From NCBI RefSeq assembly GCF_030486405.1, contig NZ_CP129613.1, positions 3,348,001-3,412,000 of the forward strand: DNA of 64,000 bases, given 5' to 3'. The position numbers and the translations under genes were made by a program. Of the stretch, positions 1 through 11,451 are shown in pieces (position 1 is the first letter of the stretch; the number at the start of each line of letters is the position of its first letter). The notes beneath the pieces were generated by a model. That model did not search any database. It had not been told where the DNA came from and was given only the letters and a program-made list of their open reading frames with translations. The stretch comes from Mycolicibacterium sp. HK-90. Lineage in GTDB: Bacteria > Actinomycetota > Actinomycetes > Mycobacteriales > Mycobacteriaceae.

Positions 1-378
1 TCTCGGCTGGCTGGGAACAGAACCCATTGTCGGCGAAGGCTTTCCGGCCGGTGCGCTGGCCGGAGCCTGGGCGGCGGGCGTGGATTGGCCGGAGTTGTCC
101 ACCAGCGCGACCGCCGTTGCGGCACCGGTCGCCATCGCCACCACTGCCGTGCCGGCAACCAGCACGCCGACACGGGACTTCTTCTTCGGCTGCGCATTCT
201 GCTCGGCCACCTGCGGCTCCAAGGTCTGGGTCATCTCAGGATGCAAGCCGTAGGGAGGGGACGGCTGCCGGTATCCGGACCGACTCCACGGACTCGGATT
301 CTGCTGTTCCGTGGCCCGATTCACATCCCTGCCCCAGTTGTTGCTATCTTGCGACGACTGCCCCGACCACTGATTCAC
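1..378 (-). CDS. Membrane-anchored exported protein, N-terminal part (possibly HtrA/PepD-like serine protease)
   Basis: Open to the left edge, so only the first 126 codons are visible. I chose the GTG at 378 because an AAAGAGG-type ribosome site lies upstream and no other good start exists before the internal Met. Residues 1-66 are a hydrophilic, Gln/Asn/Ser/Pro-rich cytoplasmic tail, then a basic KKKSR stop, one membrane segment (about 70-93) and an Ala/Pro/Ser-rich linker that would lie outside the membrane. This architecture is typical of mycobacterial membrane-anchored S1C (HtrA/PepD) proteases, but the catalytic domain lies outside the window, so the protease call is only an inference. 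Other tail-anchored envelope proteins would look the same here. Confidence 0.55.
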   Translation of the reverse strand, partial: MNQWSGQSSQDSNNWGRDVNRATEQQNPSPWSRSGYRQPSPPYGLHPEMTQTLEPQVAEQNAQPKKKSRVGVLVAGTAVVAMATGAATAVALVDNSGQSTPAAQAPASAPAGKPSPTMGSVPSQPR

Positions 379-622
379 TGCGCATGCCTCTTTCGTTGCG
401 ACACCGAGATATATGCGCCGCGTCGGCGCTCACCTAGATATTGCAGCCACCTACTGAGGGTTTGCTGAGAATGAGTTCTGCGCTGGCCAAGACTTTTTCA
501 CCGCGACGAGAACGTCGCCAGCCGAGCCGTAGCCAACACCTGTTCGGCGTCGAATTGCTCGAACGTCCCCCCATGTGCGTCAGAGAGTACGGACGTCAGG
601 CGTCGGCGGCTCGAAATGTGTT

Positions 623-1432
<810 letters not shown>

Positions 1433-2791
1433 TTACAGAACGCTACTCAGGGCGGCAGGCCGCAGCCGGGCGATGATTCCGTCGAGATCGCGAAGGAACA
1501 TCTCCGGCCGGAAGATGTGGCCGCCCGGGACCTCATGAGCTTCGTGCGGTATCCCGGCCTGACGGAGCCGGTCACGGAACTCCCGCTGGCCGGCCAGCAC
1601 CTGGGTCTCGTTGACGCTGTCGAACCAGTTGAGTGGATCCGGACTGGTGCCGGCGACCAGGAAGATCCGCTTGTTGCGGTAGCTCTCGATCCGCTCGACC
1701 GGGTTGTCCGCGCTGACCCTGGCCTGATCCCAGAACGGAGCGCCGTAGACCGTGCCACCACCCAGGTCCAGAACCGCCGAGGTGATATTCGCCCAGTGCA
1801 CCACCAGGCCGAAGTCACGACGCAGGCTGGCCGGGCCGGAATGGGCGCTTACCGAGGCGAAGTGGCCGTAGTACTTGGCGGCGTACTTCAGCGCGCCGAA
1901 ACCTCCCATCGAGAACCCACCGACCCCGCGGCCGTCGTATTCGGCATAGGTGCGGAAGTTCGCCTCGATCCAGGGCAGCAGCTGTGCGATGTGGAACGTC
2001 TCCCAGTTCCGGGGCCCGACGAACGAGGTGACCGGGTTGGAGTACCACCCCGCATGGCCACCGTCGGGCATCACGACGATGATCGGCTTGCCCGCCGTCC
2101 AGTCTCGGATCCCGATGAAATCGAAGAACCGGAAATCCGCGTCGGTGCCGCCGCCGTGGAACATGTAGAGCACTGGATAGGTACGTCCACTGGTGTGGTA
2201 ATCGTCGGGAAGCAACACATTGACGCCGGGGTTCCATCCGACGGCGGCAGTCTGAAATCGGTAGTACCACAAGCGAGGATCGCTCTCGTTGCGGTCCACG
2301 ATCCGCAACCCGAACCCGTCAGTGCGGCCACTGAAGATCACCAGGGTTTGTCCGACGTTGATCGCGCCTGGGTCGGCGATGCCGTTGACACTGGCGATCG
2401 GCGGGTAGAACGATGCGTCGCCGTAGAAACGGGCGGCCAACGCCGACAACGTATCCCCCGCTGCCACCTGGTATCGCCTGAGCTCCGGGATGATCAGCGG
2501 TTGCCCAGCGTGGATGTCGGCGCCCTCGGAAATGCCGCTCGCCGCGGCGATCAGCCGGCCCAGCTCCGCATTTCCGTAGAAACGCGAGGCGACCGCAGGC
2601 AGCGTGTCCCCCGGGGCGCTTTGATATCGCGTGAAATCCGGGAAGACCAGCCGCTGGCCCACATTGACCACATCCGGGTCCGGTATCCCGCTGGCGGCGG
2701 CGACCAGCCGATACAGGTCCGCTTCCCCGTAGAAGCGCAGCGCCAACGCCGAGAGCGTCTCCCCCGCCACGACCGTATGAATTCTGACCAT
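1433..2791 (-). CDS. Three-LysM alpha/beta-hydrolase esterase
   Basis: 452 residues, start ATG at 2791 behind a strong AAGGAGGGG ribosome site. Three consecutive LysM modules occupy about residues 3-50, 54-101 and 106-153, each with GxTLxAxAxRFYG and a closing VGQ/AGQ-L motif. Residues 165-445 are an esterase of the tributyrin esterase / S-formylglutathione hydrolase / antigen-85-like fold: oxyanion stretch YMFHGGG, nucleophile elbow GGFSMGG (Ser294) and a likely catalytic His425 in PGGH. No signal peptide or membrane segment precedes the first LysM, which is odd because LysM binds peptidoglycan or chitin outside the cell; export may be non-classical, or the protein may act inside. Substrate unknown. 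Confidence 0.85.
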   Translation of the reverse strand: MVRIHTVVAGETLSALALRFYGEADLYRLVAAASGIPDPDVVNVGQRLVFPDFTRYQSAPGDTLPAVASRFYGNAELGRLIAAASGISEGADIHAGQPLIIPELRRYQVAAGDTLSALAARFYGDASFYPPIASVNGIADPGAINVGQTLVIFSGRTDGFGLRIVDRNESDPRLWYYRFQTAAVGWNPGVNVLLPDDYHTSGRTYPVLYMFHGGGTDADFRFFDFIGIRDWTAGKPIIVVMPDGGHAGWYSNPVTSFVGPRNWETFHIAQLLPWIEANFRTYAEYDGRGVGGFSMGGFGALKYAAKYYGHFASVSAHSGPASLRRDFGLVVHWANITSAVLDLGGGTVYGAPFWDQARVSADNPVERIESYRNKRIFLVAGTSPDPLNWFDSVNETQVLAGQREFRDRLRQAGIPHEAHEVPGGHIFRPEMFLRDLDGIIARLRPAALSSVL

Positions 2792-2922
2792 GAGTCCCCT
2801 CCTTCAGCTGCAACAAGCGCTGGTTGACGGCGAGTCCAGTTGCCCTGATCTCCCCCAAAGTCTAGGCGTGAATCGGTTGACTTCTAAGGCATTACGGACG
2901 TTCGGCACGTACGCTCCCCCAC

Positions 2923-3939
2923 GTGTACGTCGACGTGATGACCGTTCCGCAGCCGCTGGCAAAAATCGGTGGCGTTGCCCGCAGCGCCCTTTCCGCCGGA
3001 TTCTCCGGGCTGCTGCTCACCGAGACGGGCCGCACCGCATATCTCAACGCGGCGGTGGCATCTCAGGCCGCGCCTGGTTTGGACCTCTCGACCGGTGTGG
3101 CCGTTGCCTTTCCACGCAGTCCCTTCGTCACGGCGGCAGCGGCCTGGGAACTCCAGGAAGCCACCGGGGGCCGGTTTCGGCTCGGGATCGGCACCCAGGT
3201 CCGCACTCACGTCGTCCGACGCTATGGAGTGCCGTTCGAACATCCGGGCCCGCGGCTGCGCGACTACGTGCTCACCGTGAAGGCATGTTTCGCCGCATTC
3301 CGCACCGGCACGCTCGACCACCACGGTGACTTCTACGACCTCGACTTCATCACGCCCCAATGGAGCCCCGGGCCCATCGACGTACCCGATCCCAAAGTCG
3401 ACATCGCCGCGGTGAATCCATGGATGCTGCGCATGGCAGGCGAAGTGGCCGACGGCGTACACATTCATCCGATCGGTGAGCCGGGTTACATCGCCCGCCA
3501 CGTGTTGCCGAATCTGGCCGCTGGTGCGGCGAAGGCGGGACGATCGCCCGCCCACATCGCCAAGATCGTGCCGGTGATGACGATCGTCGGCGACAGTGAT
3601 GAAGAACGCGCGAACGAGCGCGAGTTGGTGCGGGCCAGCATGAGCTTCTACGGAAGTACGCCGAACTATGCGTTCATCTGGGACGAGGCGGGATTCGACG
3701 GCACCACGGCACGACTGCGGGAACGGCAGAAGGCCGGCGACATCGCCGGCATGGCGGCACAGATCACCGACGACCACATCGCGGCCTTCGCCACCGAGTC
3801 GACATGGGACGGGTTGGCAGACGCCCTGACCGCCAAATATCAGGGAACGGCCACTCGTCTCGTGCTCTACAACGCGCTCGGCGGCCCGGAGCGTCTCGAG
3901 CGCTACGGCGAGATCGCCCGGCAACTGGCCGCGCGGTGA
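2923..3939 (+). CDS. LLM-class F420-dependent oxidoreductase (TIGR03617 / MSMEG_2256-like)
   Basis: 338-residue luciferase-like monooxygenase fold protein. The N-terminal MYVDVMTVPQPL, the GVAVAFPRSPF strand and the GRFRLGIGTQV loop are typical of the actinobacterial F420-dependent subfamily that uses reduced coenzyme F420 rather than FMN. The substrate is unknown. The start is the GTG at 2923; no strong ribosome site precedes it, so the mRNA may be leaderless, common in mycobacteria. It is divergent from the LysM esterase across 131 bp. Length is normal for the family and nothing looks broken. Confidence 0.85.
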   Translation: MYVDVMTVPQPLAKIGGVARSALSAGFSGLLLTETGRTAYLNAAVASQAAPGLDLSTGVAVAFPRSPFVTAAAAWELQEATGGRFRLGIGTQVRTHVVRRYGVPFEHPGPRLRDYVLTVKACFAAFRTGTLDHHGDFYDLDFITPQWSPGPIDVPDPKVDIAAVNPWMLRMAGEVADGVHIHPIGEPGYIARHVLPNLAAGAAKAGRSPAHIAKIVPVMTIVGDSDEERANERELVRASMSFYGSTPNYAFIWDEAGFDGTTARLRERQKAGDIAGMAAQITDDHIAAFATESTWDGLADALTAKYQGTATRLVLYNALGGPERLERYGEIARQLAAR

Positions 3940-3960
3940 CCTCACCGGACCGGCCACCGC

Positions 3961-3996
3961 TGTAGCATTCTGCTACGCTGGTTACAGACTGCTACA
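3961..3996 (+). promoter_or_regulatory. Repeat operator upstream of the toxin-antitoxin pair
   Basis: TGTAGC (3961-3966) and GCTAC (3972-3976) form an inverted repeat, and a third half-site GCTACA follows at 3991-3996, abutting the GGAGG ribosome site. Three copies of one half-site immediately before an antitoxin gene is the usual arrangement for antitoxin autorepression. Function is inferred from position and symmetry. Confidence 0.55.
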
Positions 3997-4008
3997 ACGG
4001 AGGTCCTG

Positions 4009-4398
4009 ATGACTGAAACCGCAGATCGGGTGACCCGGTTCGCCGCTGACCTCGTGGACAGTGCGGCCGCCGAAGGCGCACGTCAGAGCCGGTCGGCCAA
4101 ACAACAGCTCGATCACTGGGCCCGCGTCGGCCGAGCCGTCTCGAGCCAGCACAGTGCGGCCCGCCGCAAGGTGGAATCCGCCCTGGCCGGCGAGACCGCG
4201 CTGCGCGATCTGACGGTCGAGGAAGGTGCCGTGTTCAACGCCGAGATCGCCGCGTCCATCGAAGAGAGTCTGGCCGCCGCGGACTACGGAAAGATACTGG
4301 CGGGCCGCGGGATCACCACCGTCGCGCTCGACGAGAACGGTGAGATCGTGCAGTACCGGCCCGACGGCAGCACCGCGGTGCTGGCCGATCAGCGGTGA
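4009..4398 (+). CDS. ParD-like antitoxin of a type II toxin-antitoxin pair
   Basis: 129 residues, ATG at 4009 with AACGGAGG six nucleotides upstream. The N-terminal part (TADRVTRFAADLVDSAAAEG...QSRSAKQQLDHWARVGRA) fits the ParD-like antitoxin family (PF11903), which has a short ribbon-helix-helix DNA-binding segment followed by helices. The C-terminal part ends in a small beta-type segment, TTVALDENGEIVQYRPDGS, as in antitoxin members that precede zeta-like kinases. It would neutralise the product of the next gene and repress its own promoter through the repeats directly upstream. Thirty-four bases separate it from the toxin gene. Confidence 0.75.
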   Translation: MTETADRVTRFAADLVDSAAAEGARQSRSAKQQLDHWARVGRAVSSQHSAARRKVESALAGETALRDLTVEEGAVFNAEIAASIEESLAAADYGKILAGRGITTVALDENGEIVQYRPDGSTAVLADQR

Positions 4399-4432
4399 CG
4401 GTCGCCTGCGCTGACGTGGACCGTACCCAACG

Positions 4433-5011
4433 GTGAAACGCCTCGACCTCGTCGTCGGGTGCAACGGTGCCGGCAAGTCCACCTTCGTCGAACTCACCCT
4501 GTCCCGGTTGCTCCCGAACAGTCCCTTCGTCAACGCCGATGAGATCGCCAAGCGCCGCTGGCCCGACGACCCGGCACCGCATTCCTACGAGGCGGCACTC
4601 GTGGCCGCCGAGACCCGGGCCAAACTCATCGAGCGAGGCGAGTCGTTCATCGCCGAGACGGTGTTCTCGCACCCGTCCAAGCTCGAACTGGTCGACGAGG
4701 CACTGGCTGCCGGTTATACCGTCATCGTGCACTGCGTTCTGATCCCCGAGGATCTCGCCGTGCAGCGGGTGCGGCATCGGGTGCAAGCCGGTGGCCACGA
4801 CGTTCCGGACGTCAAGATCCGTGAACGTTACCAACGCCTTTGGGACCTCGTCGCCATCGCAGCCATGCGCGTGGAATCGGCGACGTTCTACGACAACAGC
4901 ACGGTCAAAGGCCCCCGGATCGTCGCGCAGATCGCCGGCGGGTTCGTCGTCGGCTCGCCGACCTGGCCGAAATGGACACCCGCGGGCCTGATTTCCCGCC
5001 TCCCGGGTTAG
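4433..5011 (+). CDS. Zeta-toxin-like P-loop kinase
   Basis: 192 residues from a GTG start. Walker A motif GCNGAGKS at residues 9-16, then VNADEIAKRRWP (the zeta-family segment that holds the substrate-binding Asp), GESFIAETVFSH and a conserved RVRHRVQAGGHDVP stretch with the arginines expected to contact phosphate. Zeta toxins phosphorylate UDP-N-acetylglucosamine and so block peptidoglycan synthesis. Small chromosomal homologues may use other substrates, so the target is uncertain. It lies directly after a ParD-like antitoxin, which supports a toxin role. It converges on katG with a 20-bp gap; CGCCT/AGGCG (4997-5014) could form a small hairpin over its stop codon. Confidence 0.8.
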   Translation: MKRLDLVVGCNGAGKSTFVELTLSRLLPNSPFVNADEIAKRRWPDDPAPHSYEAALVAAETRAKLIERGESFIAETVFSHPSKLELVDEALAAGYTVIVHCVLIPEDLAVQRVRHRVQAGGHDVPDVKIRERYQRLWDLVAIAAMRVESATFYDNSTVKGPRIVAQIAGGFVVGSPTWPKWTPAGLISRLPG

Positions 5012-5031
5012 GCGATCACCCGCGGCTCGGC

Positions 5032-7332
<2,301 letters not shown>

Positions 7333-7767
7333 TCAGGAACTTGGGGGCCGCGAACAGCCGGGGCACAGGCCCCAGTAGATGACCTCGGCTTCATCGATGG
7401 CGTAACCGTTGTCATCCGCGGGGGTGAGGCAGGGAGCGGTGCCGACCGCACAGTCCACGTCGGCGATGGCCCCGCACGACCGGCATACGACGTGGTGGTG
7501 ATTGTCGGCGACCCGCGTCTCGTAGCGGGCCAGCGATCCGCTGGGCTGTATGCGGCGGAGCAGCCCGGCCGCGGTCAGCGCGTTCAGTGCGTCGTACACC
7601 GTTTGGTGCGACACATCGGGCACATGAAGCCGGGTGGCGCGGATGACCAGCTCGGTCTCGGCGTGGGGATGCTCGCTGACCGCGTTCAGTACCGCCAGCC
7701 GGGGGCGGGTGACGCGAAGCCCGGCCGATCGCAACATGCCTGTGAAGTCGAGGCCAACAGCCATCAC
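7333..7767 (-). CDS. furA: Ferric-uptake-family repressor FurA
   Basis: 144-residue Fur-family regulator, the canonical upstream partner of mycobacterial katG. A winged-helix DNA-binding half ([12 protein letters not shown] ... [13 protein letters not shown]) precedes a metal-binding half with the HHH cluster and two Cys pairs, CRSCG and CPGC. It is expected to repress its own promoter and hence katG, with release under peroxide stress or metal change. The first codon is GTG at 7767 or the adjacent ATG at 7764; GAAGG lies just before. The 85 bp upstream contain CTTGATACCTTCCAAG, a short symmetric element that may be its operator, but I cannot match it firmly to a known site. Confidence 0.93.
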   Translation of the reverse strand: MMAVGLDFTGMLRSAGLRVTRPRLAVLNAVSEHPHAETELVIRATRLHVPDVSHQTVYDALNALTAAGLLRRIQPSGSLARYETRVADNHHHVVCRSCGAIADVDCAVGTAPCLTPADDNGYAIDEAEVIYWGLCPGCSRPPSS

Positions 7768-7852
7768 CTTCGAGTGTGGTCGCTTACTTGGAAGGTATCA
7801 AGGTTCTGGCGATATTTGTTGCCGTGCAACGCCTCTCAACAGCGCACGATGG

Positions 7853-8488
7853 TCACCGCAGGCCCAGATGGCGAACATCGCCGAGTTCTGCCAGCTGGCG
7901 GTTGTGAAAGCGGTCATCCTCGCGCAGCGTGGTGATGCTGCCGGAGCCTGCCGCGAAGTTGACGTATCCGAGCGCCTGGATGGGCATCCTGATCCACGCG
8001 GCGATCACGAAGGTCAACGCGAAACCGTGTGTGACGATCACCTGATGGCGCACGGCGCCGGCGGTGATCGCGTCCATCGCGGCATAGATCCGACGTGCGA
8101 ACGCCTCTCTTGTCTCGGCGCCGCGCAGGCCTTCGTCGTGGGTCAGCCGGTCGCCGACGGCCGGCGGCGCGACGAACCGGTCGTCGAGCCAATGTTGTGG
8201 ACGTCCTTCGGCCTCGCCATACGATTTCTCGCGCAGGCGCGGGTCCAGCACGGTGGCAGTGCGCAGGCGGGCGGCAATCGGATCGGCGGTCCGTTGCGCT
8301 CGCAGCAAGTCGGACGAGTACACCTCGACGGCGACGGACTCGGGGATCCGGGCGCGCAGTTCCTCGGCGACAGCGTCGGCATCGCGGCGACCGTCCGCCG
8401 TCAGGTCCGAGTCGAACCATCCGCCGACCAACCCGTCGACATGGTGGGTGGCCTCCGGATGGGTGACCACATAGACCGTGCGCGCCAT
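7853..8488 (-). CDS. Histidine-phosphatase (phosphoglycerate-mutase-like) family protein with THP motif
   Basis: 211 residues; start ATG at 8488. The fold matches the histidine phosphatase superfamily: N-terminal strand [12 protein letters not shown], the [13 protein letters not shown] helix, the [15 protein letters not shown] segment and a C-terminal [11 protein letters not shown] strand. The usual catalytic RHG is replaced by THP: the phospho-accepting His remains, but the neighbouring Arg and Gly are gone. The second His (VTHG) is kept. Such sequences occur in actinobacteria and may have altered or weak phosphatase activity; the substrate is unknown. The next gene on the plus strand starts 64 bp away, so the two share a divergent promoter region. 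Confidence 0.8.
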   Translation of the reverse strand: MARTVYVVTHPEATHHVDGLVGGWFDSDLTADGRRDADAVAEELRARIPESVAVEVYSSDLLRAQRTADPIAARLRTATVLDPRLREKSYGEAEGRPQHWLDDRFVAPPAVGDRLTHDEGLRGAETREAFARRIYAAMDAITAGAVRHQVIVTHGFALTFVIAAWIRMPIQALGYVNFAAGSGSITTLREDDRFHNRQLAELGDVRHLGLR

Positions 8489-8552
8489 TCCCCGACCGTA
8501 TCCAAGCCAGCCCGAGGCAAGAGCTGCCTCCTGCGGCTGTAGCGTGACCCGC

Positions 8553-9188
8553 ATGACTTCCTTTCGCGTGCCCTCCTCCGTCGTGCTCGTGGCCTGTGCC
8601 GCATCGGTGGCCATGACGCTCGCCGCGTGCGGCTCCGAGTCGGAAACCTCGTCGGCCACGTCGACGAGCACGCCGTCGGTCGCCGACGTGCTCACCCCCT
8701 CGATCGCGGAGACCGCGACCGAGGCCAGCACCTGCCCCACGGCAGCGCCGCAGGACGGCGGCACTCCGGAGTGGACACTGTCCGGAGCGACCGGCAGCGT
8801 CGCGGTGACGGGATCGACCGACACGGCGGCGCCGCTGGTCAAGGTGGACGGGCCGTTCAGCGTGTCCGAGACGCAGGTCCACACCCTGAAGGCCGGCGAC
8901 GGCCCGGTCGTGGCCCCGACCGCGAACGTCCTGGTCTGCTACATGGGCGTCAACGGCCGCGACGGGTCGGTGTTCGACAGCAGCTACGAGCGGGGTGAAC
9001 CGGTGGACTTCCCGCTCACCGGAGTGGTGGCCGGCTTCCAGAAGGCCATCTCGGGGCAGAAGGTCGGGTCCACGGTGGCCGTTGCCATGACGTCCGCCGA
9101 CGGCTACCCCGACGGCCAGCCCGCGGCCGGGATCCAGCCGGGCGACTCGCTCATCTTCGCGATCAAGATCCTCGACGCCCAGGGCTGA
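8553..9188 (+). CDS. FKBP-type peptidyl-prolyl isomerase lipoprotein
   Basis: 211 residues. The start is ATG at 8553, giving a lipoprotein signal with lipobox TLAAC (Cys26) and then a Ser/Thr-rich linker. The C-terminal domain (about residues 120-211) is FKBP-like: [47 protein letters not shown] and a final [13 protein letters not shown] strand. Such proteins speed proline isomerisation in exported proteins on the outer face of the membrane. Some aromatic pocket residues differ from human FKBP12, so activity is not certain. It stands alone, divergent from the phosphatase. Confidence 0.85.
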   Translation: MTSFRVPSSVVLVACAASVAMTLAACGSESETSSATSTSTPSVADVLTPSIAETATEASTCPTAAPQDGGTPEWTLSGATGSVAVTGSTDTAAPLVKVDGPFSVSETQVHTLKAGDGPVVAPTANVLVCYMGVNGRDGSVFDSSYERGEPVDFPLTGVVAGFQKAISGQKVGSTVAVAMTSADGYPDGQPAAGIQPGDSLIFAIKILDAQG

Positions 9189-9224
9189 GCCGCACCGCCC
9201 ACCCCGGGCGCCGCTTGCGACAAT

Positions 9225-9836
9225 GTGCACATGGTCGAGCGGAGCATCTGGATGCAGAAGGTCGCGGCCGATCCCGGGCACTCGCAGTGGTACATCGAAC
9301 GCTTCCGGGCGATGGCGCGCGCCGGCCAGGACCTGGCCGGTGAAGCGCGCCTGGTGGACGCGATGGTGGCACGCAAATCCCGCATTCTCGATGCCGGCTG
9401 CGGGCCCGGCCGAGTGGGCGGCTACCTGGCCGAAGCCGGGCACGACGTGGTCGGCGTCGACATCGACCCGGCCCTGATCGAGGCGGCCAGGCATGACCAT
9501 CCGGGGCCGCGCTGGCTCGTCGGTGACCTTGCCGAGCTGGACCTTCCGGCCCGCGGCATCGCTGAGCCGTTCGACGTCATCGTGTCGGCCGGCAATGTGA
9601 TGACCTTCCTGGCCCCGAGCACCCGGGGCGAGGTTCTGGCACGGCTACGCGCCCACCTCGACGACGACGGCCGCGCGGTGATCGGCTTCGGCGCCGGGCG
9701 CGAGTACGCGTTCAGCCAGTTCCTCAACGACGCCGCGGCCGCGGGATTCGCCCAGGATCTGTTGTTGTCGACGTGGGATCTGCGACCGCTCACCGAGAGC
9801 TCGGACTTCCTGGTCGCCGTCCTTCGGCCCGCGTAG
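9225..9836 (+). CDS. Class I SAM-dependent methyltransferase
   Basis: 203 residues with a Rossmann-type methyltransferase core. Motif I is ILDAGCGPGRVGGYL (near residue 53), the acidic ribose-binding end of strand 2 is VVGVDIDPALI, and FDVIVSAGNVMTFL is motif IV. The substrate cannot be told from sequence. The start is the GTG at 9225 or the ATG at 9231, both preceded by weak ribosome sites. It converges with the thioesterase gene, with 8 bp between stop codons. Confidence 0.85.
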   Translation: MHMVERSIWMQKVAADPGHSQWYIERFRAMARAGQDLAGEARLVDAMVARKSRILDAGCGPGRVGGYLAEAGHDVVGVDIDPALIEAARHDHPGPRWLVGDLAELDLPARGIAEPFDVIVSAGNVMTFLAPSTRGEVLARLRAHLDDDGRAVIGFGAGREYAFSQFLNDAAAAGFAQDLLLSTWDLRPLTESSDFLVAVLRPA

Positions 9837-9844
9837 GCCGCCCG

Positions 9845-10669
9845 TCAGTTCGGGCTCGGCCGATTCGCACCGTTCGGGCTGAAGTTGAAATTCGCGACGG
9901 CAGTGGACAACCCATGGCCGATCGGCCCCGATGCGTCGTACAGGCAGGCGCTGCCGGTGGCGACGCCGTCCGCGCTGGTATGGGTCATCGCCGCCATGCC
10001 GATGTACGGGCCGACGGGCAGCCTGCTGAGCGCCAGGGTGTAGTCCGCATTGATGAACGCCAGACCGGCCGAACTGAAGTTGGTCATCGAACTGGTGACG
10101 TCGACGGCCAGGGCCGCCCTGACGAACGGCGTGAGCTCTTCGCCGGCGACGAGATCGCGGACCTCGCGCAGCCAGGCGTAGCGCGGGCCGCACTGCTGCC
10201 AGGGGAAACCGTCGCCGGCCCATTCGGGATCCGGCCCGTACGCCCGGATGAACATCGGCACGGTGTCGTCGAACTGCACCGGCTCGTCGGGCAGCGGCGG
10301 CAGGTCGATCGCGGTGCTCCAGAACTCCCCGCCGGGTTGGGTGCCGCGACGCAGATACAGCGCCGAGGCGCGGGCCACCAATTCGCCGTCCTGTGTCATC
10401 GCGGCGTCGAGCGCCTGCATCCGGGAACCGGAGCGCACCACCGAGGCGGTGACGTGCACGGGTGCGCTGGCGACGCGACGCAGGATCTCCACTGTGAACC
10501 GGGCCGGTTGCAGACCGTCGTCGGTGACGAGGTGCTCGACCGCCCGGGCCAGCAGGCCACCTACGACCTGACCGCCGAGGGTCGGCCCCCATCCCCCGTG
10601 CGCGATCTCGTTCGGTACGAATCCGTCGTCGCTGCTCACGAAGAACGGCGTCATCGCCGTGCGCTCCAC
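9845..10669 (-). CDS. Acyl-CoA thioesterase-like protein (double hot-dog, TesB/4HBT_3 type)
   Basis: About 274 residues, thioesterase family with two hot-dog halves: N-terminal HGGWGPTLGGQVVGGLLARAVE and the RFTVEILRRVASAPVHVTASVVRSG strand, then a second half ending in SADGVATGSACLYDASGPIGHGLSTAVANF. This group hydrolyses acyl-CoA esters in fatty-acid and sterol metabolism of actinobacteria; the chain length is not predictable. A GTG start at 10669 has AAAGGTGG upstream; the ATG at 10654 is an alternative five codons in. The open frame extends further upstream through unrelated sequence, so a larger fused protein is not supported. Confidence 0.8.
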   Translation of the reverse strand: MERTAMTPFFVSSDDGFVPNEIAHGGWGPTLGGQVVGGLLARAVEHLVTDDGLQPARFTVEILRRVASAPVHVTASVVRSGSRMQALDAAMTQDGELVARASALYLRRGTQPGGEFWSTAIDLPPLPDEPVQFDDTVPMFIRAYGPDPEWAGDGFPWQQCGPRYAWLREVRDLVAGEELTPFVRAALAVDVTSSMTNFSSAGLAFINADYTLALSRLPVGPYIGMAAMTHTSADGVATGSACLYDASGPIGHGLSTAVANFNFSPNGANRPSPN

Positions 10670-10758
10670 CGGGCCACCTTTCGTCCACCACCTCGGGTAC
10701 GGGTGGACTCTATTACAGATAGGAATACAGTTGGTGCGACGATAGGGCGCCGGTAGGT

Positions 10759-11274
10759 TCAGCAGTCGAATACCGACCAGCAGATGTCGTTGCGCAGACG
10801 CTGATCGTCGAGCACCAGGTCGCGGATCGCATCCGGGAGTTGGTCGCGCTGCCACCGGCATTCGCGACGGCCCGCGGCCTCGCCGTCGCCGCCGGGGCCC
10901 GCGGCACGCACGGCCTTGATCGCATACGCGGCCGCACCGAGCTCGTGGGCGGCCACGTGGGCCACCGCTCCAGCCTGACCGGCGGCGTAGGCGGCGTGCC
11001 GCGCCGCGCCACGCAAGTCGCGGGCCGCGCCCATGGCGTGGCCTCCGGCCGCCCGGGCGTCCATCATCTTGACCTCGCCCCGGACCCACGCGCGGGCATG
11101 CTCGATCGCCTGCCGCGGCCGTGGGTCGCCGGGGCGAACCGACTCGAACAGATCCAGCACATGTTCGGCGCACGACGCCGCCCACAGGGCCAGTAACCGG
11201 TGATCGGCATCGGTGAGGGTCCCGCCGCGGCGGATCGTGATGAAACGCGGATCGCGGACCTTGGGAAGGATCAT
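10759..11274 (-). CDS. Imm-5-like immunity-family protein
   Basis: 171 residues, start ATG at 11274 with GGAAGG upstream. The beginning (LPKVRDPRFITIRRGGTLTDADHRLLALWAA) and the Ala/His-rich helical middle (GAARHAAYAAGQAGAVAHVAAHE) match the putative immunity protein Imm-5-like family, first described beside polymorphic toxins. No toxin gene is adjacent, so it is either an orphan immunity gene or has another role. An in-frame upstream ATG would lengthen it, but homologues begin near LPKVRD. No signal peptide; probably cytoplasmic. Confidence 0.65.
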   Translation of the reverse strand: MILPKVRDPRFITIRRGGTLTDADHRLLALWAASCAEHVLDLFESVRPGDPRPRQAIEHARAWVRGEVKMMDARAAGGHAMGAARDLRGAARHAAYAAGQAGAVAHVAAHELGAAAYAIKAVRAAGPGGDGEAAGRRECRWQRDQLPDAIRDLVLDDQRLRNDICWSVFDC

Positions 11275-11451
11275 CGGCGCACCATCCTTCCAGGGTGCCA
11301 TCAACGCGCGGCGGAGCGGAAAGCACTGTCCTGTTGAGGGATTGGCGACGCGACGGGGTCGAATCCAGCCGGCGGATTCCATGCCCATCCGCTATTGCCA
11401 CCACTGGCACCACCATCTACTATCGTCTGTAGTACGTCGATGGGGGGTCAT

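Noticed and set aside
9845-11416. One 523-codon minus-strand protein joining thioesterase and upstream sequence
   Set aside because: Only the C-terminal 274 residues are thioesterase; the rest is out of frame with the Imm-5-like gene that really occupies the region.
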